Below, piece by piece: positions 7,518-17,499 of a DNA stretch of 64,000 nucleotides. Origin of the DNA: Enterobacter hormaechei subsp. xiangfangensis. GTDB taxonomy: Bacteria > Pseudomonadota > Gammaproteobacteria > Enterobacterales > Enterobacteriaceae. The position numbers and the translations under genes are program-made. Numbering within the stretch: position 1 is the first letter of the stretch; each line of letters starts with the position of its first letter. The DNA lies in the NCBI RefSeq assembly GCF_001729785.1, contig NZ_CP017183.1, positions 2,046,001 to 2,110,000 on the forward strand. Direction: 5' to 3'. The notes beneath the pieces were generated by a model. That model was not told the origin of the DNA. It worked only from the letters and a program-made list of their open reading frames with translations, and searched no databases.

Positions 7518-8546
7518 ATGGCTGTAGCGAAAAAGATCACCATCAACGATGTCGCGCTGGCGGCGGGGGTTTCCGTCAGCACCGTTTCGCTGGTATTAAG
7601 CGGGAAGGGGCGCATCTCTCCTGCAACGGGTCAGCGCGTCAACGAGGCCGTTGAGCAGTTGGGCTTTGTGCGTAATCGCCAGGCGTCGGCGCTGCGCGGT
7701 GGGCAAAGCGGGGTGATAGGGCTGATCGTTCGCGATCTCGCGTCGCCGTTTTATGCAGAACTGACCGCCGGGCTGACCGAGGCGCTTGAAGCGCAGGGGC
7801 GAATGGTTTTCCTGCTCCACGGTGGGCGCGAACCGGAGCAACTGCTCTCCAGGCTGGATTTGCTGCTGACGCAAGGGGTGGATGGGGTGATCGTGGCCGG
7901 CGCGTCCGGCGTGGGCAGTGCATTGTGTGAGCGCGCGGCGCAGAAAGGCGTACCGCTGGTGTTTGCGTCGCGCGCCAGCTATCTCGACGAAGCCGATACC
8001 CTTCGGCCAGATAACATGCAGGCCGCGCAAATGCTGACCGAGCATCTTATTCATCGCGGCCATCAGCGCATCGCCTGGCTCGGCGGTAAAAGCTCGTCCC
8101 TGACGCGTGCCGAGCGGGTGGGCGGTTACTGCTCCACGCTCATCAAATATGGCCTGCCGTTTCACAGCGAATGGGTGGTGGAGTGTGAATCCAGCCAGAA
8201 AAAAGCCGCGGAAGCCATCGGCACGCTGCTTCGCAACAGCCCGACGATCAGCGCGGTGATTTGCTATAACGACGTTATTGCGATGGGGGCGTGGTTCGGT
8301 TTGATCCGCGCCGGACGCCAGAGCGGTGAGGGCGGGGTAGAAACGTTCTTCGGCCATCAGGTGGCGCTGGGGGCGTTTGCAGATGTCGGTGAAAATGCGT
8401 TAGACGATCTCCCCATCGTCTGGGCGACGACGCCGGCTCGTGAAATGGGGTACACCCTGGCAGAACGAATTATGCAGCGCATTGAAAATACGGACGTGCA
8501 GGCCGGGCATCAGATTGTGGCTGCGCGCTTAGTGACTGTGAAGTAA
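7518..8546 (+). CDS. malI: MalI, LacI/GalR-family repressor
   Basis: A 342-residue transcriptional repressor of malXY. An N-terminal LacI-type helix-turn-helix is visible (KKITINDVALAAGVSVSTVS, residues about 4-25) with the hinge region after it, followed by a periplasmic-binding-protein-like effector domain. Start MAVAKKITINDV matches E. coli MalI; the upstream in-frame ATG at 7470 would place the second operator inside the gene. Two palindromic operators lie between it and the malX remnant. Because malX is destroyed, MalI's adjacent target is lost and only autoregulation or distant sites remain. Confidence 0.95.
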   Translation: MAVAKKITINDVALAAGVSVSTVSLVLSGKGRISPATGQRVNEAVEQLGFVRNRQASALRGGQSGVIGLIVRDLASPFYAELTAGLTEALEAQGRMVFLLHGGREPEQLLSRLDLLLTQGVDGVIVAGASGVGSALCERAAQKGVPLVFASRASYLDEADTLRPDNMQAAQMLTEHLIHRGHQRIAWLGGKSSSLTRAERVGGYCSTLIKYGLPFHSEWVVECESSQKKAAEAIGTLLRNSPTISAVICYNDVIAMGAWFGLIRAGRQSGEGGVETFFGHQVALGAFADVGENALDDLPIVWATTPAREMGYTLAERIMQRIENTDVQAGHQIVAARLVTVK

Positions 8547-8587
8547 ACGCTTTGCTTGCACGGGCCTACAACGGCTCAGGATCGGAG

Positions 8588-8614
8588 GCCGGGTAAGCGT
8601 CAGCGCCACCCGGC
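8588..8614. repeat. REP element between malI and ydgA
   Basis: A GCCGGGT/ACCCGGC imperfect palindrome with the typical REP core (TAAGCGTCAGCGCC). It is located in the gap between convergent genes. REP copies of similar sequence recur at 13307-13375. Confidence 0.8.
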
Positions 8615-8619
8615 AATAA

Positions 8620-8643
8620 AAAACCCCTCATGCGAGGGGTTTT
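8620..8643. terminator. Bidirectional terminator, malI/ydgA
   Basis: AAAACCCCTC-ATGC-GAGGGGTTTT, a 10-bp perfect stem with A tract and T tract on the two sides. It can end both the rightward malI and the leftward ydgA transcripts. Confidence 0.9.
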
Positions 8644-8647
8644 TCGT

Positions 8648-10174
8648 TTACTGCTGCGGTACTGCCGGCGGCGCAGCCGGTTCAGCCGGTTCAGGCATGC
8701 CCAGCGTCGGCATACCAAACATACCGACAAACTCTTCCAGCGGCATTTTGTCGCCGTTGAGCGTCACCTGGCCATTAGCATATTGCAGGCTGGTGGAAAT
8801 GGTGTTGTCTTCCACCTTCGTGATGCGGAACATCTGGCCCATCGCCGCCAGGCCTTTCACCTGTTGGTTTGCCAGTTTACCTGCATCTTCTTCACCATAC
8901 CCTTCGAGTTTCGCAATCTGCGTCATGAACTCGGTTGCCATATCCATCGGGATGGTCAGCTTGCTGTCGAGCGATTTCACGCTGCGGTCAACTTCCTGCG
9001 CCAGGGTCTGCGGCTCGCCGGTCGTGGCTGCCGGATCCTTCAGGAACAGCGACAGGTTGAAGTTGGTTTCGCCTTTGCCGTTTTTCCAGCTCAGGGGCGC
9101 AACGGTAATCACCGGCTCGCCCTTCAGCAGGATCGGCAGGTTATTAAACAGCACCGTCATCGCCTGCTGCTGGTAAGCCTGTGGGTTCTGTTGCAGGGCG
9201 GCATCGGTCAGCAGAGCCTGGCTCTCTTTACTGTATTTCTGACTGAATTCGTGCCACGCCTGGCCGTCAATGTTGCCGATTTTCAGGGACAACTTACCGG
9301 TACCCAGATCCTGATTCTGTACTTTCAGGCTTTTCAAGCTGTAATCCAGCTGGGTGTTGATGCTTTTACCGTCTTTGGACACGTCAGACTTACCGTCCAG
9401 ATCCATGCCTTCAAGCACCGCCATCTCTTTGCCTTCGATCGCAATGGCGATCTTATCGAGGCTCAGTTTCTGGTCGCCGATACGCTCATCAAAATCAGTC
9501 ATACGGCTATTGCCGCTGGCTTTCAGGTTGTTGAAGGTAAGCTGCACCTTCTGGTTATATTCATTGACTGAATTCACCAGGCCGCTGGCGGCATCGCCGG
9601 TCAGGGAGACATTCTTGCCGTCGCGATCGGCATCAAGCTGGAAATTACCGCCGCTGAAGGCGACTTTATCAGTGCCTTGTTCGTAATTCAGGGCTTTCAG
9701 GTCGATGTCGGAATGCGTATCACCGGCATAGCTGATGCGGGTATTGATCTCAAACGGCGACTCATTTTTCGCCATATCGAAAATCGGCTTCGTCACCTCG
9801 TTATTCACCAGTACGGTTCTGGCGGATGCCATAGAGGGGATCAGGTTAAACTTTTTCAACTGCGCCAGCGGGAACGGACCGTGGCTGACCACTTCATCCA
9901 GCACCACGCTCTGGCCCGGTTTCAGCCAGGCGTTCTGATTACCCGCAACCGGCTTCACCACCACCTGCATATGGCTGGTAAACACGCCACGCTGGTAGTT
10001 CTGATAGCTCAGCTCCAGACCTGCTTCAGGCGCGCTGCGCTTAATCTCGCTGTTTGCCTGCGTCATCATCTCTGCCAGACGGCTTTCCAGCTGTTTCCCG
10101 GTATACCAGGAAGCACCCGTCCAGATCACGCCTAAAGCAACAATCACTCCTACCGCTACGACCGATTTTTTCAT
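8648..10174 (-). CDS. ydgA: YdgA, DUF945 envelope protein
   Basis: A 508-residue protein of the DUF945/YdgA family, associated with the inner membrane in E. coli. The N-terminus MKKSVVAVGVIVALGVIWTG is a signal-anchor with a long hydrophobic stretch. The remainder is a large polar periplasmic domain rich in beta-prone segments. The C-terminus is Pro/Ala-rich (EPAEPAAPPAVPQQ). Its function is not well defined in the family. It is transcribed in the same direction as manA, with about 100 bases between them, and ends at a strong shared terminator. Confidence 0.92.
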   Translation of the reverse strand: MKKSVVAVGVIVALGVIWTGASWYTGKQLESRLAEMMTQANSEIKRSAPEAGLELSYQNYQRGVFTSHMQVVVKPVAGNQNAWLKPGQSVVLDEVVSHGPFPLAQLKKFNLIPSMASARTVLVNNEVTKPIFDMAKNESPFEINTRISYAGDTHSDIDLKALNYEQGTDKVAFSGGNFQLDADRDGKNVSLTGDAASGLVNSVNEYNQKVQLTFNNLKASGNSRMTDFDERIGDQKLSLDKIAIAIEGKEMAVLEGMDLDGKSDVSKDGKSINTQLDYSLKSLKVQNQDLGTGKLSLKIGNIDGQAWHEFSQKYSKESQALLTDAALQQNPQAYQQQAMTVLFNNLPILLKGEPVITVAPLSWKNGKGETNFNLSLFLKDPAATTGEPQTLAQEVDRSVKSLDSKLTIPMDMATEFMTQIAKLEGYGEEDAGKLANQQVKGLAAMGQMFRITKVEDNTISTSLQYANGQVTLNGDKMPLEEFVGMFGMPTLGMPEPAEPAAPPAVPQQ

Positions 10175-10273
10175 TGCGATTATCCCTAAAATGAAACCAG
10201 GCGGTTAAAACCGCCTGGTGTTACAACGCCTGTTACTAGCTTAGCAAGAGTTGTTAAAAAATTCAGTAAGTCC

Positions 10274-11449
10274 CTAAAGCTTATTAAAAACACGCGCCAG
10301 GCGACCGGTGCCGCTCACCCGGACAGGCGACTCGTTTGCTGCGACAAAGGCGGATTCACCCGGTTTGAGCACCAGACGCTCGCTATCTTTGTGCAACGTC
10401 GCTTCGCCTTCCACACAGAACAGGATCGCGGCGCTCTCCTGTGCAATGGCGGTTTCGTCTGCGCTGAGGTCGTGCAGGGAGAAGGCAAAATCGTCAACCG
10501 GAATCGGGAAGTCCAGCTCTGCGCCGTTTTTCACCGGCTGAGTAAGCAGCTCCGCAGCAGGTTTCGCCACAAACTTCACGTTGGCAACCAGCTCAGGGAT
10601 ATCGATGTATTTTGGCGTCAGGCCCGCGCGCAGTACGTTATCGGAGTTAGCCATCACCTCCAGTGCCACGCCGTTGAGGTAGGCGTGCGGGGTTTCAGCG
10701 AACAGGAACATCGCTTCGCCCGGGTTGAGCTTCACCACGTTCAGCAGCAGCGGAGAGAAGAGGCCGCTGTCGTCCGGATAAAACGCGGAAATTACGCGAA
10801 TGGTGTCCCATGGCTCACCCTGCTGGCTGTTCAGCGCGGCTTTCAGCACCGCCAGCGCGTGGGACTTTTCCTCGGCCTGCATATTCAGCAGGCTGGCAAA
10901 CAGCTCGCTCAAGGCTTCTGCGTTCGGGTTTTCCAGGAAGTGGGCGATCGCGTTGTGAGCCCCGGCGACCGGTTGCAGCAGGGAGATGATCTCGGAAAAC
11001 TCGCGGAAGGCATTCATCGCCAGAAAAGGGGTGAGGGCGAAAACCAGTTCCGGCTTGTGGTTAGGATCTTTGTAGTTACGCTCTGCGGCGTCTAACGGAA
11101 TACCGGCGGCATTTTCTTTGGCAAAGCCCAGCTCAGAGGCTTTTTTGTTCGGGTGAACCTGAATGGAGAGCGGCTGGTCGGCGCACAATACCTTGAACAG
11201 AAACGGCAGCTCACCAAAACGATTCGCCACTTTATCGCCGAGCAGTGCGGCTTTGTCGGCGTCGATGACGTCACGCAGGCTGCGAACCTGACCGCTGGCA
11301 TCTTCAATTTTTGAGCTGCTCTTCGGGTGCGCGCCCATCCACAGCTCTGCCATCGGCAGGTTGTCCGGGTTGGCGATACCGTAGAGATCCGTTAACGCAG
11401 TTTTACTTCCCCAGGCGTAGTTTTGCACTGAGTTGATGAGTTTTTGCAT
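10274..11449 (-). CDS. manA: Mannose-6-phosphate isomerase
   Basis: Type I phosphomannose isomerase, a zinc enzyme interconverting mannose-6-phosphate and fructose-6-phosphate. It feeds mannose into glycolysis and supplies GDP-mannose precursors. The 391-residue product starts MQKLINSVQNYAWGSKTALT. The metal-site segment with Gln and His (SIQVHPNKKASE) and the cupin region (FLFAETPHAYLNG) are present. I chose the ATG at 11449, matching the E. coli length, over one six codons upstream. It is divergent from fumA with a 199-base control region between. Confidence 0.97.
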   Translation of the reverse strand: MQKLINSVQNYAWGSKTALTDLYGIANPDNLPMAELWMGAHPKSSSKIEDASGQVRSLRDVIDADKAALLGDKVANRFGELPFLFKVLCADQPLSIQVHPNKKASELGFAKENAAGIPLDAAERNYKDPNHKPELVFALTPFLAMNAFREFSEIISLLQPVAGAHNAIAHFLENPNAEALSELFASLLNMQAEEKSHALAVLKAALNSQQGEPWDTIRVISAFYPDDSGLFSPLLLNVVKLNPGEAMFLFAETPHAYLNGVALEVMANSDNVLRAGLTPKYIDIPELVANVKFVAKPAAELLTQPVKNGAELDFPIPVDDFAFSLHDLSADETAIAQESAAILFCVEGEATLHKDSERLVLKPGESAFVAANESPVRVSGTGRLARVFNKL

Positions 11450-11648
11450 TATCAAGCCCTGATTCATATGTGGAATTAACTCCGCGTATTAAAGCAATAA
11501 ACCGAATGGAAGTAACCTGCGGATGTAAAAAGTCGTACTAGTCTCAGTTTTTGTTAAAAAATTGTGTAGGATAAGCTGACTCGCTTTTAAGCCGGGCAGC
11601 GGAACATCTGCCCTGAATAAACAGACCGAAGCAGTAAGTGAGAGAACA

Positions 11649-13295
11649 ATGTCGAATAAACCCTTCCATTATCAGGATCCTTTCCCCCTCAGTCAGGATC
11701 AGACCGAGTATTATCTGTTAACCCGCGATTACGTTACTGTCTCTGAGTTTGAAGGGCAGGAGATCCTCAAAGTTGACCCGCAGGGGCTGACGTTGCTGGC
11801 GCAGCAAGCCTTCCATGATGCTTCCTTTATGCTCCGTCCGGCGCATCAGCAGCAGGTTGCTGATATCCTGAGCGACCCGGAAGCCAGCGAGAACGATAAG
11901 TACGTTGCCCTGCAATTCCTGCGTAACTCTGATATCGCGGCGAAAGGCATTCTGCCGACCTGCCAGGACACCGGCACGGCGATTATCACCGGTAAAAAAG
12001 GCCAGCGCGTCTGGACCGGCGGCGGTGACGAAGCGGCGCTGGCGCGCGGCGTTTACAATACCTACACCGAAGACAACCTGCGCTATTCGCAAAACGCGGC
12101 GCTGGATATGTACAAAGAGGTGAACACCGGCACTAACCTGCCTGCGCAGATTGACCTCTACAGCGTCGACGGTGACGAGTACAAATTCCTCTGCATCGCC
12201 AAAGGCGGCGGTTCAGCCAACAAAACCTATCTTTACCAGGAAACCAAAGCGCTGCTTACCCCGGGCAAGCTGAAAAACTACCTGGTCGAGAAGATGCGTA
12301 CCCTCGGCACCGCGGCCTGCCCGCCGTACCATATCGCATTTGTGATTGGCGGTACGTCTGCCGAAAGCACCCTGAAAACCGTTAAGCTGGCCTCAACCAA
12401 ATACTACGATGGCCTGCCAACGGAAGGTAACGAACATGGTCAGGCGTTCCGCGACGTGCAGCTTGAGCAGGAACTGCTGGCCGAAGCGCAGAACCTGGGG
12501 CTGGGCGCGCAGTTTGGCGGCAAATACTTCGCGCATGACATTCGCGTGATCCGCCTGCCGCGCCACGGTGCTTCTTGTCCGGTGGGGATGGGTGTTTCCT
12601 GTTCAGCGGACCGTAACATCAAAGCGAAGATCAACCGCGACGGCATCTGGATCGAGAAGCTGGAGAACAACCCGGGCAAATACATCCCTGAAGAACTGCG
12701 TAAAGCGGGCGAGGGGGAAGCGGTTCGCGTGGACCTGAATCGTCCGATGAAAGAGATTCTGGCGCAGCTTTCGCAGTATCCGGTCTCGACGCGCCTTTCC
12801 CTGAACGGGACGATTATCGTGGGCCGCGACATCGCCCATGCGAAGCTGAAAGAGCGCCTGGACAACGGCGAAGGGCTGCCGCAGTACATTAAAGATCACC
12901 CGATCTACTACGCAGGTCCGGCAAAAACGCCTGATGGATATGCTTCCGGCTCGTTAGGCCCAACCACGGCGGGCCGTATGGACTCCTACGTCGACCAGTT
13001 ACAGGCCAACGGCGGCAGCATGATCATGCTGGCGAAAGGCAACCGCAGCCAGCAGGTGACGGACGCGTGCCACAAGCACGGCGGCTTCTACCTCGGTAGC
13101 ATCGGTGGCCCGGCGGCGGTGCTGGCGCAGGGCAGTATCAAGAGCCTTGAGTGCGTGGAGTACCCGGAACTGGGTATGGAAGCGATCTGGAAAATTGAAG
13201 TGGAAGACTTCCCGGCGTTCATCCTCGTGGATGACAAAGGTAACGACTTCTTCAAACAGATCCAGTCTTCCCAGTGTTCGGCGTGTGTGAAGTAA
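11649..13295 (+). CDS. fumA: Class I fumarase A ([4Fe-4S])
   Basis: A 548-residue iron-sulphur fumarate hydratase of the TCA cycle. Conserved cysteines for the cluster are seen in [19 protein letters not shown] and elsewhere, and the C-terminus ends [10 protein letters not shown] as in FumA/FumB. The start ATG at 11649 follows a GAGAG ribosome-site region. It lies upstream of the cluster-free fumC in the same direction, the E. coli arrangement that lets the cell swap fumarase types under oxygen or superoxide stress. A REP pair separates the two. Confidence 0.97.
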   Translation: MSNKPFHYQDPFPLSQDQTEYYLLTRDYVTVSEFEGQEILKVDPQGLTLLAQQAFHDASFMLRPAHQQQVADILSDPEASENDKYVALQFLRNSDIAAKGILPTCQDTGTAIITGKKGQRVWTGGGDEAALARGVYNTYTEDNLRYSQNAALDMYKEVNTGTNLPAQIDLYSVDGDEYKFLCIAKGGGSANKTYLYQETKALLTPGKLKNYLVEKMRTLGTAACPPYHIAFVIGGTSAESTLKTVKLASTKYYDGLPTEGNEHGQAFRDVQLEQELLAEAQNLGLGAQFGGKYFAHDIRVIRLPRHGASCPVGMGVSCSADRNIKAKINRDGIWIEKLENNPGKYIPEELRKAGEGEAVRVDLNRPMKEILAQLSQYPVSTRLSLNGTIIVGRDIAHAKLKERLDNGEGLPQYIKDHPIYYAGPAKTPDGYASGSLGPTTAGRMDSYVDQLQANGGSMIMLAKGNRSQQVTDACHKHGGFYLGSIGGPAAVLAQGSIKSLECVEYPELGMEAIWKIEVEDFPAFILVDDKGNDFFKQIQSSQCSACVK

Positions 13296-13306
13296 TTCTG
13301 TAAATT

Positions 13307-13375
13307 GCCGGGTGGCGCTGACGCTTACCCGGCCTACATTCTCGTAGGTCGGGTAAGGCGCAACCGCCACCCGAC
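13307..13375. repeat. Paired REP elements (BIME) between fumA and fumC
   Basis: Two REP units in opposite orientation, about 13307-13337 and 13344-13375, with the cores GCCGGGTGGCGC and GCGCAACCGCCACCCGAC. The pair can fold into a long stem, as in mRNA-stabilising or transcription-attenuating BIMEs. Confidence 0.85.
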
Positions 13376-13477
13376 ATCAAAAAGAGCGCACAAAGCGCCA
13401 TAACGTTTCTCAGAAGTCATCAATACTTATCTCTTAAGCATGTGAGCAATCCCATCTTTGTTATCAAGGAGTAAGTA

Positions 13478-14872
13478 ATGACAATGCATCGCCGCGAGAA
13501 AGACTCCATGGGCGCCATCGACGTCCCGGCCGACAAGCTATGGGGCGCACAAACCCAGCGTTCGCTGGAGCATTTCCGCATTTCGACAGAGAAAATGCCC
13601 GTCTCGCTAATCCAGGCGCTGGCGTTGACCAAACGCGCTGCCGCCAAAGTCAATCAGGATCTGGGCCTGCTGGATGCCGATAAAGCCACCGCCATCATCA
13701 ATGCCGCCGACGAAGTGCTGGCGGGCAAACATCCCGACGAATTCCCCCTTGCCATCTGGCAGACCGGCTCAGGCACCCAGAGCAACATGAACATGAACGA
13801 GGTGCTGGCGAACCGCGCAAGCGAGCTGCTTGGCGGCGTGCGCGGCATGGAGCGCAAGGTCCACCCGAACGATGACGTGAACAAAAGCCAGAGTTCCAAC
13901 GACGTGTTCCCGACGGCCATGCACGTGGCGGCCGTCATCGCAATCCACGAGCAGCTTATACCGCAGCTCAACGTGCTTAAATCTACGCTTAACGAGAAAG
14001 CGCAGGCCTTCCGCGACATCGTTAAAATTGGTCGTACGCACCTTCAGGACGCCACGCCGCTGACGCTCGGCCAGGAGATCTCCGGCTGGGTGGCGATGCT
14101 GGAGCACAACCTTAAGCATATCGACAACAGCCTGCCGCATCTGGCGGAGCTGGCGCTCGGCGGAACGGCGGTGGGCACTGGGTTAAACACCCATCCCGAG
14201 TACGCGGTGCGCGTGGCCGAAGAGCTGGCGAAGATTACCGGTCAGCCGTTTGTTACCGCTCCGAATAAATTCGAAGCGCTGGCGACCTGTGATGCCCTGG
14301 TGCACACCCATGGCGCGCTGAAAGGGCTGGCGGCCTCGCTGATGAAAATCGCCAACGACGTGCGCTGGCTGGCCTCCGGCCCGCGCTGCGGCATCGGCGA
14401 AATCAGCATTCCGGAAAACGAGCCGGGCAGCTCCATTATGCCGGGCAAAGTGAACCCGACCCAGTGCGAAGCCATGACCATGCTGTGCTGTCAGGTGATG
14501 GGTAATGACGTGGCGGTTAACATGGGCGGCGCGTCGGGTAACTTCGAGCTTAACGTCTATCGACCGATGGTGATCCACAACGTACTGCAATCGATTCGTC
14601 TGCTGGCCGATGGCATGGAGAGCTTTAACGAGCACTGCGCGGTGGGCATTGAGCCTAATCGCGAGCGAATCAGCCAGCTGCTGAATGAGTCTCTGATGCT
14701 GGTAACGGCGCTGAACACCCATATTGGTTATGACAAAGCGGCCGAAATCGCTAAAAAAGCGCACAAAGAGGGGCTTACCCTAAAAGCCTCTGCGCTGGCG
14801 CTGGGCTACCTGACGGACGCCGAGTTTGATGCCTGGGTCCGACCGGAAGCGATGGTGGGCAGCCTCAGATAA
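13478..14872 (+). CDS. fumC: Class II fumarase C
   Basis: A 464-residue iron-independent fumarase. It carries the fumarase/aspartase signature [11 protein letters not shown] and the substrate-binding blocks [12 protein letters not shown] and [10 protein letters not shown]. An AAGGAGTAAGTA ribosome site precedes the ATG, and the N-terminal length to DSMG equals that of E. coli FumC. The stop codon at 14870-14872 directly abuts the tus stop codon on the other strand, with no terminator visible between these convergent genes. Confidence 0.97.
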   Translation: MTMHRREKDSMGAIDVPADKLWGAQTQRSLEHFRISTEKMPVSLIQALALTKRAAAKVNQDLGLLDADKATAIINAADEVLAGKHPDEFPLAIWQTGSGTQSNMNMNEVLANRASELLGGVRGMERKVHPNDDVNKSQSSNDVFPTAMHVAAVIAIHEQLIPQLNVLKSTLNEKAQAFRDIVKIGRTHLQDATPLTLGQEISGWVAMLEHNLKHIDNSLPHLAELALGGTAVGTGLNTHPEYAVRVAEELAKITGQPFVTAPNKFEALATCDALVHTHGALKGLAASLMKIANDVRWLASGPRCGIGEISIPENEPGSSIMPGKVNPTQCEAMTMLCCQVMGNDVAVNMGGASGNFELNVYRPMVIHNVLQSIRLLADGMESFNEHCAVGIEPNRERISQLLNESLMLVTALNTHIGYDKAAEIAKKAHKEGLTLKASALALGYLTDAEFDAWVRPEAMVGSLR

Positions 14873-15802
14873 TCACTGCGCCACATACAGGTGCAGCCGC
14901 GGAATAATCAGCTGTAGCGGCTGCGCCTGGGGTTTATAGCGATGCTGAACGTTTTCAGCATCGTAGTTCAGCAGTTCCCCGATATCCGGCACCACCGCAC
15001 CCTGATCGGCATCATAGAGCGCAATCAGCGGCGTCGGGCAGGCGTATTGCACCTGCTTTTGTTGACCGGCATACCAGACACGGGCGATAGGCTGCACCTT
15101 CACCGGACGCTTTATTTTAAGACGGGTATCAGCTGGCAGGGAGGCAATGCTGTGGTACTCCTGCTCCAGCCGTTCAATCCACTGTTCCCGCGACCACGGG
15201 GCGACCGTTCGCGGCGATTTCAGGCTTTTTTCCAGCTGCGCCAGGATCTCGTCCCGCGCGAAATTTTTAATGATGTGCTTGTTGGCCCAGCCGAAGCGCA
15301 GCGTGGCGGGATGGCGCAGTACCGTCAGCGTGCGGTAGGCATTCAGGGTGATCAGCCCCGGAAGCTGGCGATGCACCCATTCAAAACGGGCAGCCGGTGC
15401 CAGCCCGGACTCAACGGTTACAATCTTCTCAAAGGCGGCTTTCAGCGTATTGATATGCGTAATCTGCGCCTCAATTCCTTCACGCGTTGCGGCATCCGTT
15501 TGCAGGCAGATGACGCCGGGCAGGCGAACGGCGGCCTTACTGCTGCGATTTTCGGACTGCTGCTGGATGAAAAGGCGACGATAGTGCTGCAACGTCATTT
15601 CCAGCGCCGCCTTGCCAACATGCTGCGTCACCTCAATGGTGTTCAGCGGGTCGTGCTCTGCGCCTTTTGCCACCTCGGGCAGGGAAAAGACGCGGGCGGC
15701 CAGCAGGCGGCAGTCCTGAAGTTGCCCCGTGAGGGTCAGTAACGCCTGCTCTATTTCCCGAAATGTGGTGTTAAGCCTTTCGATGAGATCGTAAGTTGTC
15801 AT
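14873..15802 (-). CDS. tus: Tus, DNA replication terminus site-binding protein
   Basis: A 309-residue monomeric protein that binds Ter sites and blocks replication forks from one side. The family pattern runs throughout ([20 protein letters not shown] at the start; conserved basic strand with [20 protein letters not shown]). Its presence places the window in the chromosome terminus region. A Ter site lies immediately upstream of the start codon, so Tus should repress its own gene as in E. coli. Confidence 0.97.
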   Translation of the reverse strand: MTTYDLIERLNTTFREIEQALLTLTGQLQDCRLLAARVFSLPEVAKGAEHDPLNTIEVTQHVGKAALEMTLQHYRRLFIQQQSENRSSKAAVRLPGVICLQTDAATREGIEAQITHINTLKAAFEKIVTVESGLAPAARFEWVHRQLPGLITLNAYRTLTVLRHPATLRFGWANKHIIKNFARDEILAQLEKSLKSPRTVAPWSREQWIERLEQEYHSIASLPADTRLKIKRPVKVQPIARVWYAGQQKQVQYACPTPLIALYDADQGAVVPDIGELLNYDAENVQHRYKPQAQPLQLIIPRLHLYVAQ

Positions 15803-15814
15803 GGCAGCCCTTAA

Positions 15815-15830
15815 TTAGTTACAACATACT
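15815..15830 (-). promoter_or_regulatory. Ter site (TerB-like) in tus leader
   Basis: On the minus strand AGTATGTTGTAACTAA fits the Ter core consensus AGNATGTTGTAACTAA at every defined position. It sits 13 bases upstream of the tus ATG, the position of TerB in E. coli, giving both a fork trap and an autoregulatory operator. Confidence 0.95.
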
Positions 15831-15876
15831 ATTGATATAGCACAACATGCCGGGTCAGGCCAGCGTGCGGTTTAGG

Positions 15877-17175
15877 TCAGGCAGGTACGGGAAGGGGAAT
15901 GTTGTGATAGATCGGCCAGCTAAAGACGAACCGGGCCCCACCCAGCTCGCTCGCTTCGCAGCGAACCGAACCGCCCATCGCCTGGGCAATAGAACGGACA
16001 ATAGCCAGCCCCAGACCACAGCCGCCGGTAGCCCGGTCGCGGCTGGGATCGAGGCGCACAAACGGCTCAAAAACTTTTTCACGCTCCGCCGGCTCAATGC
16101 CGGGGCCATCGTCTTCCACACACAGAATCGCCTGGCTTCCCTGCAAATCTAAACCTATGCGCAGCGTCGTTTCGCTGTAGCGCATGGCGTTGTTCATCAG
16201 ATTATCCAGCACGCGTTCCATCAGGCGCATGTCCAGTGCGCCGTACGCGCCGGGGGTAATGGCTGTCAGCAGTTTTCGCTGAGGGTTAACGCTCTGCACA
16301 TCGTTAATATGCGTCTGTAGCCAGACGGGGAGATCCGGTGTACTGAGGTGCAACTCCGTCTGAGGCCGATCGAGGCGGGCATAGGTCAGCAGCTCTTCAA
16401 TTAGCGCTTCAAGCTGGCCAATATCCCGATTGAGCGCCTGCGATTCCGCCCCGGTGAGGTTCTCGCTCATCTCCAAGCGATAACGCAGGCGTACCAGCGG
16501 AGTGCGCAGTTCATGCGCAATGCCATCGATCAGCTGCTTCTTGCTGGCAATCAGGGCGTTGATGTTATCGGCCATCTGGTTAAAGGCAATACCGAGCCGG
16601 TCAAAACTGGAACCACTGTCGAAATGTATGCGTTCAGTTAAATGACCCTCCCCAAAACGCTGTGCGGCGGATTCCAGTTTCAGCATGTCCTGCCAGTGCG
16701 GTCGCATCCAGATGAATACAGGGAAAGCGAGCGAGATGGCAATAAAGCCCAGCAGGGCGAGATCCAGCAGGCGCATCTGGTGCAGGTAATAGAGATAGGG
16801 CACCGGCCCGACGGCCAGGACATAATGGCTGCGCGGAATACGCTGAATGAAGGTATATTTCTCGTCCAGCGCGACGATGTCTCCATCGCGCAGACGCTGC
16901 ATCGCAGGCGGCGCTAAGTCAAAATCCTTCATGGGTTCGATACGCAGATCAAACGACAGATTCAGATCCAGCTCTTTTAACGTGCGCGCCCAGTCATGAG
17001 GTGGTATTTCTCGCAACTCGCTACGCATCAGGTAGAGCGAGCTTTTCATCAGATCGTCGAGGGATTGTCTGCCCGCGCGCTCTGCGGTGAATTTGTAGAC
17101 CAGCCCGACCAGCATGGTCATCACCAGAAAGCAGACAAACAGCAGAAGGTAAAACTGCACAAACAGCTTTTTCAT
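15877..17175 (-). CDS. rstB: RstB, sensor histidine kinase
   Basis: A 432-residue inner-membrane kinase of the RstAB two-component system, which E. coli links to PhoPQ, acid and stress responses. Counting from the ATG at 17175, TM1 is about 5-27, a periplasmic sensor domain follows, TM2 is about 135-157, then HAMP. The H-box GIAHELRTPLVRLRYRLE has the phosphorylated His near 221. ATPase motifs (NNAMRY, DDGPGIE, GGCGLGLAI) are intact. A GTG three codons upstream is an alternative start. In E. coli rstB directly follows rstA; here about 1.1 kb separates them, including a terminator, so rstB must have its own promoter. Confidence 0.95.
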   Translation of the reverse strand: MKKLFVQFYLLLFVCFLVMTMLVGLVYKFTAERAGRQSLDDLMKSSLYLMRSELREIPPHDWARTLKELDLNLSFDLRIEPMKDFDLAPPAMQRLRDGDIVALDEKYTFIQRIPRSHYVLAVGPVPYLYYLHQMRLLDLALLGFIAISLAFPVFIWMRPHWQDMLKLESAAQRFGEGHLTERIHFDSGSSFDRLGIAFNQMADNINALIASKKQLIDGIAHELRTPLVRLRYRLEMSENLTGAESQALNRDIGQLEALIEELLTYARLDRPQTELHLSTPDLPVWLQTHINDVQSVNPQRKLLTAITPGAYGALDMRLMERVLDNLMNNAMRYSETTLRIGLDLQGSQAILCVEDDGPGIEPAEREKVFEPFVRLDPSRDRATGGCGLGLAIVRSIAQAMGGSVRCEASELGGARFVFSWPIYHNIPLPVPA

Positions 17176-17499
17176 TAATCTCACCGAAACAGGGGCTTCA
17201 CTACACGTCTTTTACCAGCAGGGTCGCCATGGGCGCAAGTCAGGCATGATGAGTTGAAAAGGGTAATTGTCGAGAGGTATTTCAGCGCGGCATCGCTTTA
17301 TTCCATCAATGCCCGGAAAATCCGTTTACGTTTCAGTTAAACGCGTTTATTTACGATTGCGTATTATTGATCCGTAATAACAATGACAAAGGCCACCTGC
17401 GGGTGGCTTTATTTAATGGCGTTAACCAGCGAGAGGGATCCGGCACAAACGGTGTGACAGAAATAATTAGCGTTGTAACCTGAGCATTATCGAACTTCG
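17176..17499. other. Non-coding gap upstream of rstB
   Basis: 324 bases without a convincing gene. It contains a rho-independent terminator at 17388-17410, then AT-rich sequence towards rstB (17320-17385) where an rstB promoter must lie if rstB is expressed. I could not pick a clear -35/-10 pair. Confidence 0.6.
17388..17410. terminator. Terminator downstream of the rstA-rstB islet gene
   Basis: GCCACC-TGCG-GGTGGC with A-rich sequence on one flank and TTTATTT on the other. On the minus strand it follows the 123-codon islet gene and would stop transcription coming from the rstA side before rstB. Confidence 0.8.

Noticed and set aside
8630..9571. Open frame of 313 codons antisense to ydgA
   Set aside because: It lies wholly inside ydgA apart from its start in the terminator, and has shadow-type composition.
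13307..13375. Inverted repeat between fumA and fumC considered as mobile element ends
   Set aside because: The sequences are standard REP units forming a BIME, with no flanking duplication or transposase.
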